DNA of 32,370 nucleotides from JAHFUI01 sp041485905 (GCA_041485905.1 JBGPKK010000039.1:1-32370), one strand, 5' to 3'. Counted from the stretch's first letter, positions 15,516 to 22,660 are shown. Notes: generated by a model not told the origin, from the sequence alone. A program made the numbers and translations.

Positions 15516-16414
15516 TGAGTGCTCACTTCCATCAACTCTCCACGAACCGTGAGAACCAGACAGCGCGTGTCGGTCGCCGACAGAATCAAGCGTGCGGTTG
15601 GTGCCAGATCGATGTGATCCTCCTTGAGGTGATTCACAAAGATCAGCCGACCGCCGGTACGCCCTCCGCTCGGCGAGGTTGGCGCGGTGGCGAGCAGCCA
15701 CAGCCGTTCATTTCCGGCGAGCGCCACGTCCCAGATAGGCGCCGATTGATCAATCCCAGAGGCCCGTAATCCCGCAAGTCGCCTGAGCCGCGCTGACACG
15801 CCGTCCGACACTGATATCTGCGCCTCATTCACGAACCAGCAAGGCACCGATGCGCCTGCGGGAATGCCGCAGTTCACAAGGTTGTGCGCCAGTTGATCCT
15901 CGCGTGATGCTGTGGAGCGGGCACGCAGGCCCGGCCAGGTGCGAACGTCGAAAGGCTGTCGCGCCGGACTGGTCGCCAGAATGGGCGCGTCGATGACGGT
16001 GGGCAATTGTTGGAACAACAGCCGGTCTCCGGACGCAAACAATCCGACCCGCGGCAATCGGACGTTTTGTCGCTCGGTCAACCGTCCGTCCGGGCTCAAG
16101 CGTGCGAGGACTCGCGGCGAGGGCAGTGTCCACAAGCTGCCATCGGACAGACACGCCAAGCCCCACAGCCGATCGTCGAGAAGAAGGCCCCGTACGTCGT
16201 GCACCGTCGCCGGGCGGTTCGCCGCTGAGACGCGGACAAGCTGGGCCTTCTCGGTCAGCAGCCATGTCGCTCCCTGACACACTGCGCGGCCGACAATGAG
16301 GCCGTCTGGCACGACGCCGCCGGGCGTCGCTAAATACTTGTGGAGGACGCTGCCAAAACTATCGCCGCACACGCACAGCGTCAAAACAGCGGCAAGCGCA
16401 ATGATTCTTCGCAT
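15512..16414 (-). CDS. Secreted propeller-like protein of unknown function
   Basis: A 300-residue protein with a signal peptide ('MRRIIALAAVLTLCVCGDSFG'). The rest has recurring strand patterns ending in W/L-rich turns ('WLLTEKAQLVRVSA', 'LWGLACLSDGSLWTLPSPRVLARLSPDG', 'IWDVALAGNERLWLLATAP', 'RCLVLTVRGELMEVS') like blades of a beta-propeller, but I do not recognise a named family. It is the first gene of a four-gene unit with the permease, ATPase and 479-residue secreted protein. No Shine-Dalgarno site precedes ATG 16414; instead the T-run of a terminator-like hairpin ends 5 nt before it, so expression is expected to be low or conditional. The likely site of action is the periplasm or cell surface. 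Confidence 0.75.
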   Translation of the reverse strand: MRRIIALAAVLTLCVCGDSFGSVLHKYLATPGGVVPDGLIVGRAVCQGATWLLTEKAQLVRVSAANRPATVHDVRGLLLDDRLWGLACLSDGSLWTLPSPRVLARLSPDGRLTERQNVRLPRVGLFASGDRLLFQQLPTVIDAPILATSPARQPFDVRTWPGLRARSTASREDQLAHNLVNCGIPAGASVPCWFVNEAQISVSDGVSARLRRLAGLRASGIDQSAPIWDVALAGNERLWLLATAPTSPSGGRTGGRLIFVNHLKEDHIDLAPTARLILSATDTRCLVLTVRGELMEVSTQ

Positions 16415-16419
16415 TCAGT

Positions 16420-16450
16420 AAAAACCGGGCGGAGCCTACGCTCCGCCCGG
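16420..16450 (-). terminator. Intrinsic terminator/attenuator after the small Cys peptide gene
   Basis: On the - strand a perfect 10-bp GC-rich stem (CCGGGCGGAG / CTCCGCCCGG) with a 6-nt loop is followed by TTTTT. It lies 9 nt after the stop of the 75-residue gene and 5 nt before the ATG of the 300-residue gene, so it would end most transcripts between the two. Confidence 0.8.
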
Positions 16451-16459
16451 CCCTCCGCT

Positions 16460-16687
16460 CTATCGACCGATGATCGCCCGGCGAACGCAATCGGTGAAAT
16501 CCAACTCGCAGTCCAAGCCCATCAGCCAGAGGTCCAGCCAATCCGACTGGTTCGCGGCTGTGGCGTAGCAGTCCTTCAGCTTCATGAAGCACCCTGCCGA
16601 TGCCGGCTGGGCATCGCTCAGGATGAGAACGGCGATGGCCAAGGCTGGGATCAGCTGAACGAGGCGCTTGACGATGGTGTTCTCCAC
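16460..16687 (-). CDS. Small secreted four-cysteine peptide (CX6C-X19-CX6C)
   Basis: A 75-residue precursor. Residues 1-31 form a clear signal peptide with a basic start, a hydrophobic core ('LIPALAIAVLILS') and an Ala-X-Ala site ('PASA|GC'). The mature 44 residues carry exactly four cysteines in mirror spacing: Cys33-X6-Cys40, 19 residues, Cys60-X6-Cys67, ending 'CVRRAIIGR'. The spacing suits two short helices tied by disulphides in a hairpin. GTG 16687 is preceded by a good AAAGGAA site. A perfect 8-bp hairpin (16713-16734) lies upstream and a strong terminator follows. Together with the ABC transporter genes downstream it could be an exported effector or signal, but secretion through Sec is what the sequence shows. 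I do not recognise the family. Confidence 0.8.
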   Translation of the reverse strand: MENTIVKRLVQLIPALAIAVLILSDAQPASAGCFMKLKDCYATAANQSDWLDLWLMGLDCELDFTDCVRRAIIGR

Positions 16688-16712
16688 GGCGTTCCTTTCG
16701 GGACGTTCGTCC

Positions 16713-16734
16713 GCGACATCTTCAGTGATGTCGC
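16713..16734 (-). promoter_or_regulatory. 8-bp hairpin in the leader of the small peptide gene
   Basis: GCGACATC and GATGTCGC flank a 6-nt loop, 25 bp upstream of the GTG start and upstream of its ribosome binding site. It may be a protein-binding dyad or an mRNA leader structure. No promoter hexamers are clear here. Confidence 0.35.
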
Positions 16735-16850
16735 ATGCAGGGCGGCGCGCGACCTCGCAGCGTGACTCACGCCGCCCGCCTCGCCGCTCCCGTTCGCCGG
16801 AGACACCCGGCGCATGCGGCGCGATAGCGTGCGCGCCGCGAGCTCGTTAC

Positions 16851-16871
16851 GCCGGACCCAAAGGGTCCGGC
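16851..16871 (-). terminator. Hairpin directly after the AAA+ regulator gene
   Basis: A perfect 9-bp stem GCCGGACCC / GGGTCCGGC with a 3-nt loop begins at the base after the TAG of the regulator gene. No T-run follows, so it is a weak intrinsic or 3'-end-protecting hairpin rather than a textbook terminator. Confidence 0.5.
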
Positions 16872-18410
16872 CTACGTACCTGTCGCTTCATCGACGACTG
16901 CCGGCGGCTCGAGAGCTCCGTCGGGTTCCCAGACACCGTTCACGCCGCCCGACGCGTCGCCGACCGGGTAGCGCAGATAGCCCTGCAGCGTGTGATAACT
17001 GATGTCGAGCACGCGACAGGCTTCGCGCTTGTTGCCCTGACAACGTTCCAGAACGAGGCGCGCGTACCGGCTGCCCCACGCGCGCAGCGTCTCCCGGCGC
17101 TCGATGGACGGCATCAACACCGCCGCGTAATCGCCGCGGACCGTGGGCGGGAGATCGTCGAGCTCGATCACGTCCGTGGGAGCCAGAGCGACGGCCCGCT
17201 CCATGAGCCGCTCGAGCTCGCGCACATTGCCAGGCCAGTCGTACGCCACGAGGGCGTCGGCAGCGGCAGTCGACAGACGCAGGATCCGCGTGGCGCGATG
17301 GCGCTCGAGAAAGTACCGCGCGAGCTCGAGAATATCCTCGCGCCGCTCGCGCAATCCCGGCACCACGACGTCGACGCCGCTCAGCCGGTAATACAAATCG
17401 GGCCGAAACAACTGCCGCTCGACAAGGGTCAGCAGACTGCGATTGGTCGCGGCGACGATCCTGATGTCGATCCGGTGCACCCCGTTTCCACCGACGCGCT
17501 CGACGGCCAGGTCCTGGATCGCCCGTAACAGTTTCGCCTGCGCCGACAACGAGAGATCGGACACCTCGTCCAGAAACAGGGTGCCACCATCGGCGGATTC
17601 GAACTTGCCTCTGCGGCCTCTCACGCCGGTGGCCGTTCGATCCTCGATGCCGAACAGCTCCGCCTCGAGCAACGTGTCCACGAGCGCCGCACAGTTGATG
17701 GCGACAAAAGGTCCGTGCCGGCGGTGACTCAACTCGTGGATCTGACGAGCGACGAGCTCCTTGCCAACGCCGCTCTCTCCCTCCAGCAACGTGGTGAAAT
17801 CGGTTGCCGCTACCCGTTCGATCGTCGATCGCAGCGCCTGCATCGCCTGCGTGGATCCAATGAGCGGTGCCGCCCCGTCGCGCCGCGGCCTGGGCGTCCC
17901 GCCCAATCCGGCCCGCACCAGTCTGGTGCGGCTGCGCTCGATTTCGAGCACGAGCGCGCCGATGTGCGCCGCGACACCCAGCGTCTGAAAGTCCCACTCG
18001 CCCAGCCGGCATCCCGGATCGAAGGTCGCTTCGAGAATGCCCTGCGACGAGGCATCCGCGCCGGGCACTTCGAGGGCAATGGATTCTGCGCCACCCGCTG
18101 GGTCCCCCTGCGCGATCCATCGGCTGCTGCTCTCGCGAAGCTGAATCGAGCGCACCGGAACCATCCGGCGAAGCGACTCCTCGAACGCGCCGCGCATCAG
18201 CGAGATGTCGCCGCGACTGTCGAGCGTGCGCGTGAGCGATGCCAGCAGCTCTCCGCACGCTCCGCGCCGATCGCGCCGGCGGGGCGTGTAATCCCTGTCC
18301 GATCCAGTAGTGACTGCGGTCATCGGCCAACCCCCCATCTGTGTGACCGCGGCATAACCAAATTCAGTGCCACCGGTGCCGGCAGATAAACTGTTGATGA
18401 AGCCCGACAT
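16872..18410 (-). CDS. NtrC-like AAA+ transcriptional regulator with degenerate GAFTGA loop
   Basis: A 512-residue regulator. Residues ~50-165 are a poorly conserved GAF-like sensory region. The AAA+ core (about 182-405) has Walker A GESGVGKE (211-218), Walker B LFLDEV (278-283), sensor I ATNR (321-324), 'DLYYRL' (338-343) and 'GNVREL' (394-399). A Fis-type helix-turn-helix follows ('NKREACRVLDISYHTLQGYL', 460-479), then a Pro/Gly-rich tail. Where sigma-54 activators have GAFTGA the sequence reads RTATGV (258-263); the Phe needed to contact sigma-54 is Ala. It may have lost sigma-54 activation. ATG 18410 overlaps the PilZ stop by one base and has GGAGGT 7 nt upstream. It is the last gene of the comEA-fimT-pilZ unit, so it may regulate that unit or a pilus system. 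Confidence 0.88.
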   Translation of the reverse strand: MSGFINSLSAGTGGTEFGYAAVTQMGGWPMTAVTTGSDRDYTPRRRDRRGACGELLASLTRTLDSRGDISLMRGAFEESLRRMVPVRSIQLRESSSRWIAQGDPAGGAESIALEVPGADASSQGILEATFDPGCRLGEWDFQTLGVAAHIGALVLEIERSRTRLVRAGLGGTPRPRRDGAAPLIGSTQAMQALRSTIERVAATDFTTLLEGESGVGKELVARQIHELSHRRHGPFVAINCAALVDTLLEAELFGIEDRTATGVRGRRGKFESADGGTLFLDEVSDLSLSAQAKLLRAIQDLAVERVGGNGVHRIDIRIVAATNRSLLTLVERQLFRPDLYYRLSGVDVVVPGLRERREDILELARYFLERHRATRILRLSTAAADALVAYDWPGNVRELERLMERAVALAPTDVIELDDLPPTVRGDYAAVLMPSIERRETLRAWGSRYARLVLERCQGNKREACRVLDISYHTLQGYLRYPVGDASGGVNGVWEPDGALEPPAVVDEATGT

Positions 18411-18802
18411 CACACGACCTCCGGGGTAACTCCTGCCCACTTCGTCGCGCACCGGCGATGTTTCGAGTCGGGAACGGGATACCCGCCGGATGCGTCCTCC
18501 ACGAACCACGGAAGATGACGATCGAACGCGATGGCGCCGCGATAGCAGACAGCGTTGGGCCGCAACCTGGCCACGGCGCATCGAAGAACGCGGCCTCGGA
18601 CGAGCTCGGTCTGTTCGTCGTTTCGCAGGTGGAGGTCCACCGACGTCCCAGGCATAAGGCGATGGCGGGTTTCAATGAGCACTCCGCCGGCGGACACGTC
18701 GACGACCGATACGTCGTGTCCGGGACGAACCCGGGCGGACAGAATTCCGTGTTCTTCAGGCCGCGCATGCCGTGGTGTGCGGCGACGATCGTCGGTCATC
18801 AT
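18410..18802 (-). CDS. PilZ-domain protein
   Basis: A 130-residue protein consisting mainly of one PilZ domain. An Arg-rich start 'DDRRRTPRHARPEEHG' supplies the RxxxR part and 'VVDVSAGGVLIET' the D/NxSxxG part of the c-di-GMP binding motif. The strand 'VDLHLRNDEQTELVRGRVLRC' completes the barrel pattern. PilZ proteins bind c-di-GMP and adjust pili, motility or secretion. ATG 18802 overlaps the stop of the pseudopilin gene (ATGA); an in-frame GTG at 18811 is possible. The last ~35 residues are not recognisable. Whether it binds c-di-GMP is inference from the motif. Confidence 0.82.
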   Translation of the reverse strand: MMTDDRRRTPRHARPEEHGILSARVRPGHDVSVVDVSAGGVLIETRHRLMPGTSVDLHLRNDEQTELVRGRVLRCAVARLRPNAVCYRGAIAFDRHLPWFVEDASGGYPVPDSKHRRCATKWAGVTPEVV

Positions 18803-19443
18803 GGTTTCCACAGTTGTGCGCGCGAATCGAACTTGAGCACGCGCGTTTTTCCGGTTTCGCCAAAGATCCGAATCACGTACTGCGAGCTTCGACGGCCTCG
18901 CAAATACAAGCTGCCCGACGAGGACGTGCCCAACGCCGTAAACGTCAGAATGTTGCTCGATCCCAGTTTGATCGGATCGGTTCCCGGCGGCGGGCTGCCG
19001 GAATCAACCGGCGGCAGACCTGCCAGCAGGCCGAAGTCGACGCCTGGGAACTGGTCAGACAGCCGTTCCACCGGTGCGATACGCCGATCCACTCCGCGCT
19101 GAATATCGCGCGTTCGAACGCCATTCCCGTTGCCATCGACGTAGGACGCGTAGGTGTAGCCGCCGGGCGTCTGAACAACTTGCACCGCGACATCCGTCGA
19201 GCGCAGGAGGGCATCCATCCGAACCTGTTGCAACCGGGTCGAGACGTACCGCGCTGCTCCTGCCGCTCGCAGATCGTCCACGCTGAGAAGCAGTTGCGGC
19301 GTGGCGACGGCGCTGAGAGTGAGGCTGAGCGCCAGGACGAACATCAGTTCCAGCAGCGAATAGCCGGACGAAATGCACAATGCAGGAATGCAGAATGTAG
19401 GGACACGCATGGCGTATTCTGTTCGGCATTTCGCATTTTGCAT
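18799..19443 (-). CDS. GspH/FimT-like pseudopilin
   Basis: A 214-residue protein with a type IV prepilin signature: cleavage after Gly27 in 'ISSGYSLLELMFVLALSLTLSAVATPQLL', with Glu at mature position 5. The text after the helix ('ARYVSTRLQQVRMDALLRSTDVAVQV', 'GYTYASYVDGNGNGVRTRDI', 'LTFTALGTSSSGSLYLRG') fits the GspH/FimT minor pseudopilin fold. Such proteins prime pilus or type II secretion filaments, and FimT-like ones can bind DNA. The leader (27 residues from ATG 19443, or 16 from ATG 19410) is encoded almost entirely by heptanucleotide repeats and carries few basic residues. It follows comEA-like by 31 nt and overlaps pilZ, suggesting a pilus/DNA-uptake unit. Confidence 0.85.
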   Translation of the reverse strand: MQNAKCRTEYAMRVPTFCIPALCISSGYSLLELMFVLALSLTLSAVATPQLLLSVDDLRAAGAARYVSTRLQQVRMDALLRSTDVAVQVVQTPGGYTYASYVDGNGNGVRTRDIQRGVDRRIAPVERLSDQFPGVDFGLLAGLPPVDSGSPPPGTDPIKLGSSNILTFTALGTSSSGSLYLRGRRSSQYVIRIFGETGKTRVLKFDSRAQLWKP

Positions 19444-19453
19444 TGTGCATTCC
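19371..19453. repeat. Inverted pair of heptanucleotide repeat arrays
   Basis: Right arm 19426-19453 is four exact-length heptamers of the type GCATTNN. Left arm (about 19371-19400) is four units of the AATGCAN type, one with an extra base. The arms share a 13-bp perfect inverted match (AATGCACAATGCA). They could fold as a long imperfect hairpin. The array spans the comEA-fimT gap and the start of the fimT-like gene. Confidence 0.85.
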
Positions 19454-19474
19454 GTCTGGCGCTCCGCGTTTACG

Positions 19475-19819
19475 TCACTGCTGGGTGCTGACGTGGTCGG
19501 CCTTGGCGGCGCCGACGCTGATTTGGGTCCTCAGTTTCAGGAAGTTCTTCTCGCCAACGCCACGGACGTTCATCAGCTCTTCGACCTTCTTGAACGGCCC
19601 GTTCTTCTGGCGATATTCAAGAATCCGACCCGCCGTCTTGGCGCCGATGCCGGGCAGCTTCTCGAGCTCCGCCGCGGCAGCGGTGTTGATGTTGATCGTG
19701 CCCGCGACGGTAGGCTTGGCCGAGGCACGCGCGGACGCGGTCGACTGAGACGGCGGTGCCGCCTGCGAGACAGCGCAGAACGAGACGAGAGCGATGGCTG
19801 AGAGAAGCGTTCGGAACAT
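19475..19819 (-). CDS. ComEA-like secreted helix-hairpin-helix protein
   Basis: A 114-residue protein with a signal peptide ('MFRTLLSAIALVSFCAVSQAA'), a Ser/Ala linker and a ComEA-type double helix-hairpin-helix: 'INTAAAAELEKLPGIGAKTAGRILEYRQKNGPFKKVEELMNVRGVGEKNFLKLR'. Both hairpins ('PGIGAKTA', 'RGVGEKN') are intact. ComEA binds double-stranded DNA outside the inner membrane during natural transformation. ATG 19819 has a strong AAGGAGG site 7 nt upstream. It is the first gene of a run with a FimT-like pseudopilin, PilZ and a regulator, which supports a DNA-uptake role. Small secreted HhH proteins of other function exist, so the role is probable rather than shown. Confidence 0.88.
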   Translation of the reverse strand: MFRTLLSAIALVSFCAVSQAAPPSQSTASARASAKPTVAGTININTAAAAELEKLPGIGAKTAGRILEYRQKNGPFKKVEELMNVRGVGEKNFLKLRTQISVGAAKADHVSTQQ

Positions 19820-20157
19820 ACGAGTCCTCCTTGAGTGAATGCGTGGAAGTCACGCGTAAAGGACCCTGGCTGGCCGCACCTAAGACCGATGGGAGGTCGA
19901 GCCCGCGGGAAGGTTTGAGCGCCGGACCAGGGTCGCCCACCGACATCGCAACGTCCGGGCCACTCACGCGCGATCGCGCGCGAAGCTGCAATTGGTTGCG
20001 GAGCGAGGAGATGCGAAGGGCGCCCGCGCGCGGGGCTTCGCGACGCCAGCGAAGTGCGCGAAAAATGACGCCGAGAGTTACTGGTCGGCTCCGACAGCGC
20101 GACAACGCCTTGTGCGATGATGTCGTTGCCACCGCAAGCTCCTCAAAGGTGTGCGCC
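19820..20157. other. Divergent intergenic region
   Basis: A 338-bp stretch between the divergent comEA-like and DUF2007-like genes, so it must hold promoters for both, though no clear -10/-35 pairs are visible. It contains an 18-bp sequence GCCGAGAGTTACTGGTCG (20070-20087) repeated exactly at 22979-22996. Open frames here lack ribosome binding sites and homology. Confidence 0.5.
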
Positions 20158-20544
20158 ATGTTCTGTCCGAAGTGCGAAAAGGAGTTCCCCTGGCACGTCA
20201 TGGTGTGTCCCACCTGCGACGTGGATACTGTTGACCGTCTCCCTGGCCCAGACCCGACTCCGGATGTCGAGCTGGTCCGCGTCTTTGCGACCGGCGATGC
20301 AGGGCTGATCGCCGTGGCGCAGTCGCTTCTCGACGGCGAAGAGATCGACTACTTTGTGCGAGGCGATGGTCTCCAGGATCTCTTCGGCCTGGGACGGAGC
20401 ACGGGGTACAGCTTCGCGATGGGCGCAGCCGAGTTCTGGGTTCGCGGTGAGGATGCAGAGCGGTCGAGGGAGCTGCTCGAGGGCTTGAGCGCGGCGGACA
20501 CCTTCCCCGGGGGACACGATCCGTCGGGCGGCGAAGAGTCGTGA
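20158..20544 (+). CDS. DUF2007-like protein with N-terminal zinc ribbon
   Basis: A 128-residue cytoplasmic protein. The N-terminus has two CxxC pairs ('FCPKCEKEFPWHVMVCPTC'), a likely zinc ribbon. The core 'LVRVFATGDAGLIAVAQSLLDGEEIDYFVRGDGLQDLFG' and 'AEFWVRGEDAERSRELLEGL' fits DUF2007, a ferredoxin-like fold labelled 'putative signal transducing protein' with unproven function. ATG 20158 is chosen because AAAGGTG precedes it and the zinc ribbon begins there; the longer open frame upstream has no sign of coding. It stands alone on the + strand. Confidence 0.8.
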   Translation: MFCPKCEKEFPWHVMVCPTCDVDTVDRLPGPDPTPDVELVRVFATGDAGLIAVAQSLLDGEEIDYFVRGDGLQDLFGLGRSTGYSFAMGAAEFWVRGEDAERSRELLEGLSAADTFPGGHDPSGGEES

Positions 20545-20765
20545 AGCCAATGGCGTGCAGGTCCGACCCGGGGAATTGGCGATGTTCCGCCTGCTGAAAG
20601 TCGTTGCTCCGTTGGTTCGGTCTCTGGCGCGGGCCTCGCCCGCCGGGCGCTCGGCGCGACCCGTACGCGCGCAAGCCTGCGCCTCTCAAGCCACGGCCAA
20701 CCGACCGAAGCGGTGCGGTCGCCGTCGCGGAACCCGACGAATAGTCTCGTGTTGGAGCGCCAACC

Positions 20766-21290
20766 ATGCCCATGATGACTCGACGGTCCCTTTCGGCGTG
20801 CGCGGCGGCGCTGATGGCCATCCCGCTCTGTGCCTGGTTCGCGGTAACGGCCAGGGCACAACAACCGAGCAAGCAGCGCGCGCCGCCAACAAACGAGCTG
20901 TACGTGGCCGACGGCTATGAGAATCACCGGGGCATCATGTTCGATGCGGACAGCGGGCAGTTCAGGCGCATGTGGGGCGCGTTCGGGAACACACCTGAAG
21001 CGCCGCCGCCAACTGCGCGGGGGGCGGCGCCGCCGACACCATCAGAGGCCGCGGAATGTCCGCGGTTCGGCCTCGTGCACGCCGTCAAGGTGGATTCCGG
21101 GCCTATGCGCGTGGTGGTGTTCGATCGCCAGACCATGACCCAACTCGACACAGTCGGGATGCGCGGTCCCAAGCCCGGCGAGCTCGACATCGTTCATCAC
21201 ATGGCCGCCGATTCGAAAGGCAATCTCTATACCGCGGAGATCGTTACCAATCGACGCGCGCAGAAGTTCGTGCTTCGGGAGACTCGTTAA
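20766..21290 (+). CDS. Shortened secreted NHL-repeat-type protein
   Basis: A 174-residue secreted protein: signal peptide 'LSACAAALMAIPLCAWFAVTARA', then 'NELYVADGYENHRGIMFDADSGQFRRMWGAFGN' (one NHL-type blade), a Pro/Ala-rich loop, 'FGLVHAVKVDSG', and near the end 'GELDIVHHMAADSKGNLYTAEI...RRAQKF' (the last blade). From memory, full members of this acidobacterial/proteobacterial family have several more blades between these pieces and are roughly twice as long. It may be a copy with an internal deletion rather than a working propeller. The next gene begins 1 nt after its stop, so they are probably cotranscribed. Confidence 0.65.
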   Translation: MPMMTRRSLSACAAALMAIPLCAWFAVTARAQQPSKQRAPPTNELYVADGYENHRGIMFDADSGQFRRMWGAFGNTPEAPPPTARGAAPPTPSEAAECPRFGLVHAVKVDSGPMRVVVFDRQTMTQLDTVGMRGPKPGELDIVHHMAADSKGNLYTAEIVTNRRAQKFVLRETR

Positions 21291-21291
21291 G

Positions 21292-22107
21292 ATGCGACTC
21301 GCGTTCGCCGCGTCCCTCGCGTGCGTGCTGTCGGTGACCCTGTCCGCGCAGTGGCCTGTCTTCGTCCGCCCCGAGGTGCCGCGCACCGCTGACGGCAAAC
21401 CGAATCTGAACGGGCCTGCGCCGCGACTGGCAAACGGCAAGCCGGATTTTTCAGGAGTGTGGGAGAGCCGCGTGCCTCCAAGCGGTCGGCCCGGGGCTGC
21501 GCTGCCGTCGGTTGGCGAAGGCCCGCCGGTGGCGACATTCTTCAACATCGCTGCCAACATGAAGGAGGGTTTGCCGTTCACGCCGTGGGCGGCCGAGCTG
21601 CGCAAGCAGCGGATGGCCACCGCCTCGAAGGACAATCCCGACGCCCACTGCCTGCCCATCGGCTTCATGCAGCTCCACACGCATTCTCAGCCGCGCAAGG
21701 TGGTTCACACCAAAGACGACCTGGTCATCATGTACGAGGCGAACTACGGCCTGCGGCAGATTTTCACCGACGGGCGACCGCTGCCTGCCAACGATCCGCA
21801 GCCGTGGTGGTTCGGCTACTCCGTGGGCAAGTGGGACGGCGACACGCTCATCGTTGAAACAACAGGACTACGAGACGACGGGTGGCTGGACGTACCCGGC
21901 AGCCCGTTCACGAGCGCCGCTAGGATTACCGAGCGATTCCGGCGGGTCAACTACGGCCGGCTCGAAATCGACGTCACGATAGACGATCCAAAGGCGTACA
22001 CACGGCCATGGACCGTCCGCGTGAACCAGCGGCTCAGCCCTGGCGATCAGCTGATCGAGTTCGTCTGCAACGAGAACGAACGGTCCTCGACGCATTACAT
22101 CAAATGA
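21292..22107 (+). CDS. Secreted acidobacterial protein of unknown function
   Basis: A 271-residue protein with a signal peptide ('MRLAFAASLACVLSVTLSAQ') and the phrase 'TADGKPNLNGPAPRLANGKPDFSGVW', characteristic of a large family of secreted proteins in Acidobacteriota and related soil bacteria. Further conserved text is 'CLPIGFMQLHTHSQPRKVVHTKDDLVIMYEANYGLRQIF', 'PQPWWFGYSVGKWDGDTLIVETTGL' and 'TERFRRVNYGRLEIDVTIDDPKAYTRPWTV'. I know no tested function. It lies 1 nt after the shortened NHL gene; the pairing of these families is common, and a role in periplasmic handling of an organic substrate is only a guess. Confidence 0.8.
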   Translation: MRLAFAASLACVLSVTLSAQWPVFVRPEVPRTADGKPNLNGPAPRLANGKPDFSGVWESRVPPSGRPGAALPSVGEGPPVATFFNIAANMKEGLPFTPWAAELRKQRMATASKDNPDAHCLPIGFMQLHTHSQPRKVVHTKDDLVIMYEANYGLRQIFTDGRPLPANDPQPWWFGYSVGKWDGDTLIVETTGLRDDGWLDVPGSPFTSAARITERFRRVNYGRLEIDVTIDDPKAYTRPWTVRVNQRLSPGDQLIEFVCNENERSSTHYIK

Positions 22108-22660
22108 CGCGCAGGTAACCACGCGTCATCGGCGGGTATCGGGTCCGTTGGGGTTTCGGTGCCTCGTCAGGTCCGTCACGCCCTGCCCTGACCTCGGCGT
22201 TCGCCTCCAGGTCGGCGCGCCGGCCAGCGCGTCCTACGCGTCGTTCTCGGCCGCTGGCGCGGCGGTCAAGGGGCGCATCCCTCGTCGGGCACCTGCGCGG
22301 GTTCGCCTCGGGGTGATGCGGACGTCACCGGCGGGTCCACCGCACGTCGGACCGTGACCGCCGCGGTGAGACGCTGCGGCCGCGCTGTCGTGCGATCGTG
22401 AGCGGCACGCCTCCATGTCGGCGATCGCCGAGGCCAGGGCAGGACTGGCGAGGACGGACGGTCGAGATGCGGAGTGCGACAGCGTAGGCCGGGAGGATGC
22501 GTTTTCCGCGCGACGTTCGGGCGGCGCGGCCCGAGGTCTCTCGGCCGGCCACGCGAAACTGACGCACCACTCGTCTGTCATTCAAGTATCGGGCTCAGCG
22601 GTTCGCTCTGATATTCGCTCGGCGGCTACTCATGTCCCTGAAGGGGTAGGCAGGTCTGGT
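22108..22660. other. Long stretch without a supported gene
   Basis: 553 bp of GC-rich sequence. Open frames on both strands are Arg/Ala/Pro/Ser-rich, lack ribosome binding sites and show no recognisable domain. I see no tRNA, no clear terminator and no promoter pair. It precedes a truncated gene, so it may be eroded coding sequence. Confidence 0.5.

Noticed and set aside
22234..22581. 115-codon - strand frame in the gene-free stretch
   Set aside because: Arg/Ala/Ser/Pro-rich, no ribosome binding site, no domain, typical of chance frames in GC-rich DNA.
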